A stretch of DNA of 64,000 nucleotides from RPQJ01 sp046347155 (GCA_046347155.1 JAXMGT010000001.1:1426001-1490000), one strand, 5' to 3'; counted from the stretch's first letter, positions 18,240 to 29,042 are shown. The notes: a model not told the origin generated them from the letters alone. Numbers and translations are program-made.

Positions 18240-18394
18240 GTACCTACCCCGCGGCGGCCGGACGCAGGCTGTGTCGGTGCGGCGCGCCAGGCTGGCGACG
18301 CGATTGCGTTGTGCCACCGCAACATCGTCGGAAGTCTTTACAAGCCAATCCCGTGCGACCGAATAAATTGATTAATATCAGATGGATGGGCGCT

Positions 18395-18410
18395 TGGCAT
18401 CGAAATTGCT
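18395..18410 (+). promoter_or_regulatory. Sigma-54 (RpoN)-type promoter of the PEP-CTERM gene
   Basis: TGGCATCGAAATTGCT matches the -24/-12 consensus TGGCACRN4TTGCW at 14 of 16 positions with the required GG-N10-GC spacing. Transcription would start near 18421, about 63 bases before the ATG at 18484. PEP-CTERM genes in other proteobacteria are known to depend on RpoN and the PrsK/PrsR pair, so this fits the family pattern. Confidence 0.75.
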
Positions 18411-18483
18411 TTAGTTGGGGCATGGGCTTCCCCGCGACGATGCAATGGACGCCCCCGAATGTCCCGCACATGGAGCCGACCGC

Positions 18484-19122
18484 ATGACCCGTACCCGCCT
18501 GCTGCCGATTTTGGGCCTCCTGGCCCTGGGTGCCGCGCCGATGGCGCACGCCGTGACGATCGGCTTCAGCAACTGTGCGGCCGGCGACGGCAGCAACCTG
18601 ACGACCTGCGTCGCGGGCGCGACGGTCATCGATTTCAATTCCGGCACGATGCCGGCCGGCTACACCGGCGCAGGGCAGGTGGTCTCGGGCAACCTGTCGG
18701 GCCAGTACGCGGCGCCGGCCGGTGATGGCACGCGTTACCTGTCGGTGCCGAACCCTGTCAGTTCCGGTTCGCTCTGGGCGATCCCGGGCGGCAGTTACAA
18801 CTACTTCGGGCTCTACTGGGGCTCGATGGATTCCTACAACACGCTCGAGTTCTACAACGGCGACCAGCTGATTGCCTCGATCAACGGCAAGGACGTGATC
18901 ACGGCGCTCGGCCTGCTCGGCAACCAGACCTCGCCGGGTTCGAACCGCTACGTCGATTTCTTCTTCGGCGGCCTGTTCTTCGATCGCATCAAGTTCATCT
19001 CGACGAACTTCGCGTTCGAGTCGGACAACCACGCCTACGCGAACGTGCCCGAGCCCGGCACCCTCGCACTGCTCGGCCTCGGCCTCGCGGGCCTCGGTCT
19101 CTCGCGGCGCCGCAAGGCCTGA
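18484..19122 (+). CDS. PEP-CTERM sorting-domain protein, exported
   Basis: A 212-residue exported protein. The signal peptide is residues 1-~22 (ending PMAHA). The mature part is rich in Gly, Asn, Tyr and Ser without a recognised enzymatic fold. The C-terminus carries NVPEPGTLALLGLGLAG followed by a basic RRRKA tail, the tripartite PEP-CTERM signal: PEP motif, transmembrane helix and arginine cluster. Exosortase cleaves at this signal and routes the protein to the outer surface or matrix. The exosortase gene itself is not in the window. The start is supported by GGAG 8 bases upstream. An intrinsic terminator follows at 19181. Confidence 0.92.
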   Translation: MTRTRLLPILGLLALGAAPMAHAVTIGFSNCAAGDGSNLTTCVAGATVIDFNSGTMPAGYTGAGQVVSGNLSGQYAAPAGDGTRYLSVPNPVSSGSLWAIPGGSYNYFGLYWGSMDSYNTLEFYNGDQLIASINGKDVITALGLLGNQTSPGSNRYVDFFFGGLFFDRIKFISTNFAFESDNHAYANVPEPGTLALLGLGLAGLGLSRRRKA

Positions 19123-19180
19123 GCATCCTCGGCGCTGCCGGACCGTCCGCGGCCCGCGGGTGCCACCGCGGCTTGCAACG

Positions 19181-19204
19181 AAGCCCCGCCTCGGCGGGGC
19201 TTTT
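19181..19204 (+). terminator. Intrinsic terminator after the PEP-CTERM gene
   Basis: AAGCCCCGCC-TC-GGCGGGGCTTTT is a perfect 8-bp GC stem (10 bp with the flanking A/T) followed by a T run. It lies between two convergent genes and could also stop the leftward regulator transcript. Confidence 0.85.
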
Positions 19205-20466
19205 CATTGCTCCTTGAATTCCTCCGGCTCCACCCCGTGCCGCGAGAGCAGCTTGTAGAAGTCGGTGCGGTTGCGCTTCGCGAGGCGCGCGGCCTGGCTC
19301 ACGTTGCCCTGCGTCACCTGCATCAGCTGCACGAGGTACTGCCGCGTGAACTCGTCGCGGGCCTCGTCGAACGAAGGCAGCGTCGTGATCTGCCCCTGCG
19401 CTTCCTGGACCTGGTCGGGCGTGATCACCGGTCCAGCGCCGGCCGCGGCCGCCTGTCGCACGACCATCCGCAACTGGCGCACGTTGCCCGGCCAGCGCGC
19501 CGCGGCCAGGAGTTCCATCGCCTCGGGTGAACAGGTGCGCTTCGGCTGCCCGGTCTCCTCGGCCACGTCGTCGAGGCACTGCTGCACGAGCAGCGGCACG
19601 TCCTCGCGCCGGGTCGCGAGCGGCGGCAGCTCGACGGTCACGGCCCCGAGCCGCTCGGCGAGTTCGCGCGCGTAGCGGGATTCAGCCGCGTCATCGGCGC
19701 GCAGGTCCGTCGAGGCCACGATGCGTGCGGAGGCGCCCTCGAGGCTGCGCGCAAGCGCCGGGCGCAACGCCGCCGGCAGGTCGTCGAGGTCGCGCAGGTG
19801 CAGCGTGCCCGCCGCCGCGCGATCGAACGCCGCGGCAATCTCCGCATCGCCGGCCGCAGGCTCGAGCCGTCCGCAGTCGAGTTCGACGTACGCCGCCTCA
19901 CGGCGGACGCTCGCGCGGTGGATTGCTTTCGCGAGCAGCACCTTGCCGGTGCCGGGCTCGCCCGCGAGCAGCACCGGGGCATCGGTGCCGGCGACCAGGT
20001 GCGCCTTCGCGAGGCGGTCCTCCATGATCGGGCTGCGGGTCGCGAACTCGGCACGCCAGTCGTCGGCGTCGGTGTCGGCGAACCCGGACGTGCGGAGCGC
20101 GCGGCGCACTTCCTCGAGCAGCTGGTCCTTCTCGACGGGCTTTGTCAGGAACGCGAACGCACCGGTCTGCGTTGCCTTGACCGCGTCCGGGATCGTGCCG
20201 TGCGCGGTGAGCATGATGACGTTGAGGCTGGGCCAGCGGCGCTGCAGTTCGCGCAGCAATGCGATGCCGTCCATCTCCGGCATGCGCAGGTCCGTGATCA
20301 CGAGGTCGGGCCGGAACCGCGACACGGCGGCAAGCGCCTTGGCCGGCCCGTCAACCGGTTCGACCAGGTAGTTCTGCGACCGCAGCCGGATCGTCAGCAG
20401 CCGCAGCAGCCCCGGGTCGTCGTCGACGACCAGGATCCGGGCGGTGCGGCGCGACGGTCGGGACAT
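19204..20466 (-). CDS. glrR: GlrR-like response regulator with a degenerate, GAFTGA-less AAA+ domain
   Basis: A 420-residue NtrC-family regulator. The receiver domain (1-~120) has VVDDD, the phosphorylation site in DLVITDLRMPEMDG and the TKP lysine. The AAA+ domain (~150-345) keeps Walker A (GEPGTGK) and the sensor-II RWPGNVRQL. However, the ~30 residues that normally hold ESELFGxxKGAFTGA are missing, and Walker B reads GTLHLRDLDD instead of GTLFLDEIG. The Fis-type helix-turn-helix (~375-420), QGNVSQAARLAKRNRTDFYKLLSRHG, is clearly GlrR-like. GAFTGA contacts sigma-54, so this protein probably cannot open sigma-54 promoters and may act as a simple DNA-binding regulator. It lies 9 bases after the lipoprotein gene in a kinase-lipoprotein-regulator operon. 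Confidence 0.85.
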   Translation of the reverse strand: MSRPSRRTARILVVDDDPGLLRLLTIRLRSQNYLVEPVDGPAKALAAVSRFRPDLVITDLRMPEMDGIALLRELQRRWPSLNVIMLTAHGTIPDAVKATQTGAFAFLTKPVEKDQLLEEVRRALRTSGFADTDADDWRAEFATRSPIMEDRLAKAHLVAGTDAPVLLAGEPGTGKVLLAKAIHRASVRREAAYVELDCGRLEPAAGDAEIAAAFDRAAAGTLHLRDLDDLPAALRPALARSLEGASARIVASTDLRADDAAESRYARELAERLGAVTVELPPLATRREDVPLLVQQCLDDVAEETGQPKRTCSPEAMELLAAARWPGNVRQLRMVVRQAAAAGAGPVITPDQVQEAQGQITTLPSFDEARDEFTRQYLVQLMQVTQGNVSQAARLAKRNRTDFYKLLSRHGVEPEEFKEQ

Positions 20467-20475
20467 CGGGCGCGG

Positions 20476-21120
20476 TCAGGGCGGCGGCGGTGCCGCGTCC
20501 TGCTCGGCCTGCTGCGTCTGCTGCTGCAGCGAGCGTTCCATCTCGGCGACGGCGTCGAGCTTGCGCTCGGCTTCGGCCAGCTGCTTCTTGAGCCGAGCGT
20601 TCTCGGCGGCGAGCGCGTCGGCGCGCTTCGTCGCGCTCGAGTCGTTCGACCGCAGGCGCTGCTCGGCGTCCTCGCGCTGGCGGGCGAGCTCGGCATAGAG
20701 CGCGACGCGCGCATCGAACTCCTGCAGGTACGCAGCCGCGAACTCGCGCACCTCGGGCGGCAGGTCGTTCGGACCGGCGAGCAGGTCGCCGAGCAGTCGC
20801 TTCGCCTGCACCGGGTTCGACGCCTGCGAGCCCGCACTGCCGAGCGCGAGCGCATAGCGGAGCGTCGCGGACGCGGACGGGGTCTGCTGCGCAGCCGCGA
20901 GCGCCGCGGCGAGTTCGGCCTGCTGGCGGGCCGGGTCGCCCGGTGCCATGGCGGACAGCGTTGCGAGGTACGGTGCGAGCGGGGAGGCCGGCGGGGCCGG
21001 CTCGGCGGGCGCGGACGCGGCCGCCGAGCGGTGGCCGGCGTCGAGGTTCGCGCAGGCGGTGAGTGCCAGGGCGCCGAGCAGGGCCAGTCGGCGGATGCGG
21101 CGTTCGGTGTTGCGGGTCAT
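20476..21120 (-). CDS. QseG/YfhG-like lipoprotein of the GlrKR operon
   Basis: A 214-residue lipoprotein with signal and lipobox LALTAC (Cys23). The middle is Ala-rich and helical; residues ~135-205 form a predicted coiled coil (LYAELARQREDAEQRL onward). Position between a histidine kinase and a GlrR-type regulator matches qseG in enterobacteria, where the outer-membrane lipoprotein modulates the kinase. Sequence resemblance itself is weak and the assignment rests on synteny, lipobox and coiled coil. Its ATG overlaps the kinase stop (ATGA), so the genes are coupled. Confidence 0.7.
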   Translation of the reverse strand: MTRNTERRIRRLALLGALALTACANLDAGHRSAAASAPAEPAPPASPLAPYLATLSAMAPGDPARQQAELAAALAAAQQTPSASATLRYALALGSAGSQASNPVQAKRLLGDLLAGPNDLPPEVREFAAAYLQEFDARVALYAELARQREDAEQRLRSNDSSATKRADALAAENARLKKQLAEAERKLDAVAEMERSLQQQTQQAEQDAAPPPP

Positions 21121-22625
21121 GCGCTGGTCTGGGCGATCGTCGTGGTCGGGGATGGGCCGGCCCCCGCGGGGGCGGCGATGTGAATGGTACCGCCGGCGAC
21201 GCCCGGCAGTCGTACGCGGAAGTGCGCGCCCGGGAACTCGCCGTCGACGAGTTCGACGGTGCCGCCGTGCGCCTGGACGAACTCCTGCACGACCGAGAGC
21301 CCGATGCCGGTGCCGCGCACCAGTGCACCGGCCGCGGCCGTGCCCTGGTAGAACGCGTCGAACACGCGGCCGCGTTCCTCGGCGGGGATTCCGGGGCCTT
21401 CGTCGGCGACCTCGACGAGGAGGTCGTCGCCGCTCCGGCGCGCGCGCAGCGTGATCGTGCCGCCGTCGGGCGAGTACTTCACGGCGTTCGAGATCAGGTT
21501 GTCGAGGATGAGCCGCAGTCGCGCCCGGTCGGCGGTGACTTCGATGTCGTCCGCGTCGACCGCGAGCGTGAGGTGCCGCGCGCCGACCGGCAGCTGGTAG
21601 GTCTCGACGGCCGCGGCCACGAGCGGCGCGAGCCGGAACGTCGTGCACTCGAGGCCGCCGCGCTTCGCCTGCCACTCGCTGTAGGAGAGCAGGTTCTCGA
21701 TCAGGCGCTGCAGCCGCAGGCTCTCCTCGCGCAGGATCCCGGCGACTTCGCGCTGCCCGTCGCCGAGCGGACCGACGGCGCCCTCGAGCATCAACTCCGT
21801 GCCCTCGCGCAGGTTCGCGAGCGGCGTTTTCAGTTCGTGCGACATGTGGCGCAGGAACCGGTTGCGCTCCTCGGAGATCTCGCCGAGCCGCACGCGCAGC
21901 CACTCGAGCTGGCGTGCCAGCGCACGCAGGTCGGTCGGGCCTTCTTCGGCCACCGGCTGGTCGAGCTGGCCGTGGCCGATCCGGCCGATCGCCTCGTCGA
22001 TCCGTCGCAGCGGCCGGGCGAGGAAAAACGTGAAGAGCAGCATCAGGCCGATGCTCACGGGCACGAGGAGCGCGGTCTGCACGAGGATCCGCTGGCGTGC
22101 GGCGTCGGTCTCGGCGCGCAGCGCCTTGAGTTCGCGGTCGGTCTGGCGGCTCGCCAGCGACGAAAGGCGACCGGCGTCCCGCGACAGCTCGGTGAACAAC
22201 CGGAGCGCAGGTTTGATGTCGGCGGCGTGCTGGGACTCGAGCCCGGCGGAGATCCCGTCGAGCGTATCGCGCAGGTGGCCGATCACGGCCGCACGGTCGG
22301 GATCGCCGGGCAGCTGCTCGAGCCCGTCGAGCGTCTCCACGAGCAGCGTGCGGTTCTGGCGGTAGACGCCGAGGATCTCCCGGGTGCGCAGGATCTGGTA
22401 CAGGCGGGCGGAGCGCTCGAGCGAGGCGACCTGGCGCACGACCGACTGCGTGTACTGCGTCGCGGCGACGCCATTCGAGACCAGCCGCTCGCTCGACTGC
22501 GCGAGGTCGCGCATCTCGATCGCGGCGCCGAGCGCGCCCACCAGCATGGGCAGCACGACGGCGGCGAAGCCGAGCAGGATCAGGCCGGTGAGCGAGCGGG
22601 GGCGCAGCGAGGCGAGGCGGATCAC
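21117..22625 (-). CDS. glrK: Sensor histidine kinase, GlrK-like
   Basis: A 502-residue membrane kinase. There are two transmembrane segments (~12-35 and ~170-190) around a helical periplasmic sensor, then HAMP (~190-245), the phosphoacceptor domain with FLRHMSHELKTPLANL, and the ATPase domain with LDNLISNAVKYSP (N box), DEGPGIP (G1) and GTGIGLSVVQEF (G2). It should phosphorylate the GlrR-like regulator two genes downstream. I chose the GTG at 22625 because the membrane segment follows directly; an ATG at 22655 would overlap the divergent srkA start. Confidence 0.85.
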   Translation of the reverse strand: MIRLASLRPRSLTGLILLGFAAVVLPMLVGALGAAIEMRDLAQSSERLVSNGVAATQYTQSVVRQVASLERSARLYQILRTREILGVYRQNRTLLVETLDGLEQLPGDPDRAAVIGHLRDTLDGISAGLESQHAADIKPALRLFTELSRDAGRLSSLASRQTDRELKALRAETDAARQRILVQTALLVPVSIGLMLLFTFFLARPLRRIDEAIGRIGHGQLDQPVAEEGPTDLRALARQLEWLRVRLGEISEERNRFLRHMSHELKTPLANLREGTELMLEGAVGPLGDGQREVAGILREESLRLQRLIENLLSYSEWQAKRGGLECTTFRLAPLVAAAVETYQLPVGARHLTLAVDADDIEVTADRARLRLILDNLISNAVKYSPDGGTITLRARRSGDDLLVEVADEGPGIPAEERGRVFDAFYQGTAAAGALVRGTGIGLSVVQEFVQAHGGTVELVDGEFPGAHFRVRLPGVAGGTIHIAAPAGAGPSPTTTIAQTSA

Positions 22626-22653
22626 GGGCGCGATTCTAGGCGACAATGCGCGC

Positions 22654-23613
22654 ATGCACCCGTACTCCACGCTGACCCCGGACGTCGTGGTCGAGGCCGT
22701 CGAGGCGCTCGGCCACCGCTGCGACGGCCGGGCGCTCGCGCTGAACAGCTACGAGAACCGGGTCTACCAGGTGGGGCTCGAGGAGGCGGCGCCGGTGGTG
22801 GTCAAGTTCTACCGGCCTGGCCGGTGGAGCACGCCGGCGATCCTCGAGGAACACGGGTTCGCGCTCGAGCTTGCGGCCGCCGAGTTGCCGGTCGTGGCTC
22901 CGGAGGTCCGGGACGGGCGCAGCCTGTTCGAGTCGCACGGCTTCCGATACGCGGTCTATCCGCGCCAGGGCGGGCGCTGGCCGGAGTTCGGGTCGGCCGA
23001 CGACCGGCGCTGGATGGGCCGCTTCCTCGGGCGGATCCATGCGGTTGGCCGGGCCCGGCCGTTCCGGCACCGCGCGCGCCTCGACTGGCGGACGATGGGT
23101 GTCGAGACCGTCGAGTGGCTGCTCGCGCAGGGCTGGATCCCGCCGCACCTCGAGCCGGCATACGAGTCCGTCGCGGCCGATGCGCTCGGGCTGGTCGAGC
23201 AGCGTTTTGCCGAGGCGACCCCGTACCGGACGCTGCGGCTGCACGGCGACTGTCACCCGGGCAACGTGCTCTGGACCGACGACGGGCCGCATTTCGTCGA
23301 CCTCGACGACTGCGTGACCGGGCCGGCCGTGCAGGACCTGTGGATGCTGGTGTCCGGACGACCCGAGGAACGGCAGGCCCAGATCGAGGGGTTCCTGGAG
23401 GGTTACCAGGACTTCTGCGACTTCGACTGGCACGAACTTCGGCTCATCGAGCCGCTCAGGACCCTGCGCATCGTCCATTACGCGGGCTGGCTTGCGCGGC
23501 GGTGGGACGATCCGGCGTTCCCGCGTGCGTTTCCGTGGTTCGAGGAGCCGAAGTACTGGGAACAGCACGTCCTCGACCTGCGGGAGCAGATCGCGGCGAT
23601 GGAGGAGTCGTAG
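22654..23613 (+). CDS. srkA: Stress response kinase A (YihE/RdoA family)
   Basis: A 319-residue protein kinase of the aminoglycoside-phosphotransferase-like fold. The start MHPYSTLTPD and ALNSYENRVYQV (nucleotide-binding strands) match the SrkA family. The catalytic loop reads HGDCHPGNVLW and the metal-binding aspartate lies in HFVDLDDC. In E. coli SrkA counteracts stress-induced death linked to envelope and oxidative damage. It is divergent from the kinase gene with only 28 bases between the chosen starts. Its stop codon abuts a dispersed palindromic repeat at 23615. Confidence 0.9.
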   Translation: MHPYSTLTPDVVVEAVEALGHRCDGRALALNSYENRVYQVGLEEAAPVVVKFYRPGRWSTPAILEEHGFALELAAAELPVVAPEVRDGRSLFESHGFRYAVYPRQGGRWPEFGSADDRRWMGRFLGRIHAVGRARPFRHRARLDWRTMGVETVEWLLAQGWIPPHLEPAYESVAADALGLVEQRFAEATPYRTLRLHGDCHPGNVLWTDDGPHFVDLDDCVTGPAVQDLWMLVSGRPEERQAQIEGFLEGYQDFCDFDWHELRLIEPLRTLRIVHYAGWLARRWDDPAFPRAFPWFEEPKYWEQHVLDLREQIAAMEES

Positions 23614-23614
23614 G

Positions 23615-23691
23615 GGAGCCTGTCCCTTTTTGTTTCGTAGGTGTCAGTCACCCGTCGGGGGGGTAGGGGTCTGACCCCTATTTCTGGACGG
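23615..23691 (+). repeat. REP-like element, copy 1 (RAYT family)
   Basis: It carries GGAGCCTGTCCCTTTTTG, then GGTGTCAGTCACC, then the palindrome TAGGGGTC-T-GACCCCTA (23664-23680). The same block order recurs around the RAYT transposase gene at 27.3-28.2 kb and at 29.04 kb, which defines a dispersed family. It sits directly after the srkA stop. Confidence 0.8.
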
Positions 23692-23732
23692 GGCTCGCAC
23701 TTTGTAAGCCACTGATCCTTTAGGATTTCAAG

Positions 23733-24731
23733 ATGGCATCCATCCTGGTCACCGGCGGCGCCGGATACATCGGCAGTCACGTCGTCCGACAACTCGTCGA
23801 GCGGGGCGAGCGGGTCGTGGTCCTCGACAACCTCTCGACCGGCTACCGTAGCGCGGTCCTGGGTGCCCCGCTGGTCGTCGGCGACACGGGCGACCGGGCG
23901 CTCGTCGACGCGACGCTGGCCGGGCACTCGGTCGACACCGTGATGCACTTCGCCGCACACACGGTGGTCCCGGAGTCGGTCTCGGATCCGCTCAAGTACT
24001 ACCGGAACAACACCTGCGCGACCCGCAACCTGCTCGAGTGCTGCGACCGGGCGGGCGTCCGGCAATTCGTGTTCTCCTCGACCGCGGCGGTCTACGGCAT
24101 CCCGCCGGAGGGCCTCGCGCGCGAGGATTCGCCGACCGTGCCGATCAACCCGTACGGCCTCTCGAAGCTGATGAGCGAGTGGATGCTGCGGGACCTCTCG
24201 GCGGCCACGCCGCTGCGCCACGTCGCGCTGCGCTACTTCAACGTGGCGGGCAGCGACCCGGGCGGCCGGATCGGCCACACGGCCCCGCAGGCGACGCTGC
24301 TCGTGAAGGTCGCCTGCCAGCACGCGGCCGGCGTCCGGCCGCAGGTGTCGGTCTTCGGCACCGACTACCCGACGCCCGACGGCACGGGCGTGCGTGACTA
24401 CATCCACGTCGAGGACCTCGCCTCGGCGCACCTCGCGGCGCTCGACCACCTGCGGCGGGGCGGTGCATCGGAGACGCTCAACTGTGGCTACGGCCACGGC
24501 TACAGCGTGCGCGAGGTGCTCGACATGGTCGCGAGCGTGAGCGGCCGCCAGCTCGACGTCGTCGAATGCCCGCGGCGTGCCGGGGACCCGCCGTCGCTCG
24601 TCGCGCAGTCCTCGAGGATCCGCGGGGTGCTCGGCTGGCAGCCGCGACTCGACGACCTCGAGACGATCGTGCGCACCCAGTTCGAGTGGGAGCACCGGCT
24701 GCTGCGCGAGCCGGGCTTGCAGCGCAACTGA
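23733..24731 (+). CDS. galE: UDP-glucose 4-epimerase
   Basis: A 332-residue short-chain dehydrogenase-type epimerase. The NAD-binding GGAGYIGSHVV is at the N-terminus, the catalytic Ser/Thr region is FSSTAAVYG (~115-123), and the Tyr-Lys pair is in NPYGLSKLMSE. It interconverts UDP-glucose and UDP-galactose in the cytoplasm and supplies galactose for surface polysaccharide. The length is typical. GGA lies 8 bases upstream of the ATG. The REP-like element occupies most of the gap from srkA. Confidence 0.93.
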   Translation: MASILVTGGAGYIGSHVVRQLVERGERVVVLDNLSTGYRSAVLGAPLVVGDTGDRALVDATLAGHSVDTVMHFAAHTVVPESVSDPLKYYRNNTCATRNLLECCDRAGVRQFVFSSTAAVYGIPPEGLAREDSPTVPINPYGLSKLMSEWMLRDLSAATPLRHVALRYFNVAGSDPGGRIGHTAPQATLLVKVACQHAAGVRPQVSVFGTDYPTPDGTGVRDYIHVEDLASAHLAALDHLRRGGASETLNCGYGHGYSVREVLDMVASVSGRQLDVVECPRRAGDPPSLVAQSSRIRGVLGWQPRLDDLETIVRTQFEWEHRLLREPGLQRN

Positions 24732-24777
24732 GCGAGTCGCGGCTCGTGCTATGCTCGCGCGCCCAAGGGGGACTACG

Positions 24778-25407
24778 ATGACCGCTTTCGACCATCGCCG
24801 GATCGGTGTCGTGCTGCTCGCCGCGGTCCTCGCGGTTGCCGGCGGCTGCGGCGGGTCCGACTCGAAGAAGCAGGCGCAGGACAAGGCCGCGCAGAAGAAG
24901 GCACGCGCTGCCGCCGCGGCCCAGCGCTCGGACGACGATCGCTACGCGTCGGCCGTCTACCTGGCCAAGGGCCTCCCGCCGATCGAGCTGCGCTACGACC
25001 TGCTGTCGAAGCCGGTCGCCGGTGCACCACTCGAGGTCGAACTCGCGATCACGCCCCGCAATGGCGGCGAGCGGCTCGAATTCGAAGTGAAGGGCATGCC
25101 GGGGCTCGACGTGCTCACTGGCGGCGCGGCCTCGTTCCAGGGCGTCGTCGGCCACCAGACCTACGTCGCCAAGGTGCAGGTGCAGCCGCAGGCGGCCGGC
25201 ATCTATTACCTGAACGTTGACGTCCATCTCACGACGAAGGTCGTGAACGACGACGTCAGCTACAGCGTGCCTGTCGTGGCCGCCGAAGCGCCCCCGCCAC
25301 CCGCGGACGCCGCGGCAGCGCCGGGTGCCGCACCGGCCGCCGGCGCGCCGGCCGCGTCGCCGACGGCGCCAGCGACCGCGAAGCCCGCGACCTCGCCGAA
25401 ACCGTAG
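24778..25407 (+). CDS. Hypothetical lipoprotein
   Basis: A 209-residue predicted lipoprotein; signal and lipobox VAGGC (Cys24). A charged Lys/Ala/Gln stretch (~28-55) is followed by a beta-rich domain (~60-165, LRYDLLSKPVAGAPLEVELAI to SYSVPVV) that could be an immunoglobulin-like fold, and a disordered Pro/Ala tail (~168-209). I do not recognise a family. It is 46 bases after galE on the same strand, with GGGGG 10 bases before the ATG. Confidence 0.7.
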   Translation: MTAFDHRRIGVVLLAAVLAVAGGCGGSDSKKQAQDKAAQKKARAAAAAQRSDDDRYASAVYLAKGLPPIELRYDLLSKPVAGAPLEVELAITPRNGGERLEFEVKGMPGLDVLTGGAASFQGVVGHQTYVAKVQVQPQAAGIYYLNVDVHLTTKVVNDDVSYSVPVVAAEAPPPPADAAAAPGAAPAAGAPAASPTAPATAKPATSPKP

Positions 25408-25416
25408 GCCGCAGCA

Positions 25417-25457
25417 GGGGACATGCTCGATTTCCCGTGGAAATCGGGAATGCTCCC
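25417..25457. repeat. Palindromic repeat, TCGATTTC family, imperfect copy
   Basis: GGGGACATGCTCGATTTCC and, inverted, GGAAATCGGGAATGCTCCC form 19-base arms that match at 15 positions around a 3-base loop. It is related to the copies at 34812 and 36676. It lies 43 bases before the typA start; a TATACT at 25466-25471 just after it could be a -10 box, but no -35 is evident. Confidence 0.75.
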
Positions 25458-25499
25458 TTTTCGGGTATACTCCGCGGCCTTTTGCCCTCCGGGGGCCCC

Positions 25500-27329
<1,830 letters not shown>

Positions 27330-27339
27330 TAGACCGATA

Positions 27340-27403
27340 GGTGTCAGACCCCTGCACCGGGGGTAGGTGTCAGTCCCCTACGGAAATAAAAGGGACAGGC
27401 TCC
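27340..27403 (-). repeat. REP-like element, left inverted repeat of the RAYT unit
   Basis: On the minus strand it reads GGAGCCTGTCCC, a T-rich spacer, then GTAGGGGACTGACACCTACC and later GGGGTCTGACACC. The element at 28088-28151 has the same blocks in opposite orientation. The last codons of the RAYT gene and its stop lie inside this repeat. Confidence 0.85.
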
Positions 27404-28008
27404 TCGCTCGCGCCGCGGGCCCAGCTGTCGGTTCCGAACGGACGCTGTCTGTTCACCGACGCGCGCAATGCCGCGACTTCTGCCGGCGCCTGAGGCCAGT
27501 TGACCCAATCGTCCCAGTCGCGTGGCAGTCGCACCGGCGACTCGGCCAGTCGCGGCCCGGGATGACGTCCGGTGCGCCACGCCAGGCTGCCCCACGGCCA
27601 AGCGTCGGCCCTCAACGCCAGACCTGCGCGCACCGGGTTGCGCTCGACGTACCGCAGTACGGTCAGCAGGTGATCATCCTGTTGGATCGGGAAGGACTTG
27701 TACCGACCCTGCCAGACGTGGCCCGAACGCTCGTGGAAAACGTTGTACCGGTGACTGTGCGTGGACTGGAGCCACTGTACCCATCGACTCAGTTCTATAC
27801 GGCCAGGCGCGACCACGACCAGGTGGAAGTGATTCGGCATCACGCAGGCCGCGAGCAACGGTACCGGGCAGATGTCCTGCGCCTGGTCGATCAGATCGAG
27901 GAACGCGCGGTATTCGAGCCGGTCGTGGAACACGGTGGCCCGTGCGTTGGCGCGGTTGAGGACGTGGTAGCAACCGCCGCTCACCACACTCCTGCGGGTG
28001 CGAGGCAT
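27370..28008 (-). CDS. REP-associated tyrosine transposase (RAYT, Y1/IS200-like)
   Basis: A 212-residue HUH-type single-strand DNA transposase of the RAYT group. The start PRTRRSVVSGGCYHVLNR is typical of the family, CVMPNHFHLVV (~55-65) holds the two metal-binding His, and GHVWQGRYKSF with LRYVERNPVRAGL covers the catalytic tyrosine region. RAYTs recognise and mobilise REP palindromes. Flanking inverted repeats at 27340 and 28088 are its likely substrates. I chose the ATG at 28008; a TTG at 28050 is possible. The C-terminal residues EPVPFISVGD are encoded by the left repeat itself. All expected residues look intact, so the element may be active. Confidence 0.88.
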   Translation of the reverse strand: MPRTRRSVVSGGCYHVLNRANARATVFHDRLEYRAFLDLIDQAQDICPVPLLAACVMPNHFHLVVVAPGRIELSRWVQWLQSTHSHRYNVFHERSGHVWQGRYKSFPIQQDDHLLTVLRYVERNPVRAGLALRADAWPWGSLAWRTGRHPGPRLAESPVRLPRDWDDWVNWPQAPAEVAALRASVNRQRPFGTDSWARGASEEPVPFISVGD

Positions 28009-28087
28009 GGTCGCAGCGTGCCGTCGGAATGCCGTAGCCGCATCCGGCAAATTGGCCGGAAGCGCCGAGGAATGGTCAACGCCCGAG

Positions 28088-28151
28088 GGAGCCCGTCCCC
28101 GTTTTTTGGGTAGGGGACTGACACCTACCCCTGGGGTAGGGGACTGACACC
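28088..28151 (+). repeat. REP-like element, right inverted repeat of the RAYT unit
   Basis: It reads GGAGCCCGTCCCCG, a T run, then GTAGGGGACTGACACCTACC and again TAGGGGACTGACACC. It is the inverted counterpart of 27340-27403. It ends 10 bases before the purU stop codon. Confidence 0.85.
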
Positions 28152-28161
28152 GAATTCGACT

Positions 28162-29022
<861 letters not shown>

Positions 29023-29042
29023 TCGCCAAGAATACTAGAACA

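Noticed and set aside
19204..20466. GlrR as the activator of the neighbouring sigma-54 promoter
   Set aside because: The missing GAFTGA loop and altered Walker B make this unlikely; another activator is needed.
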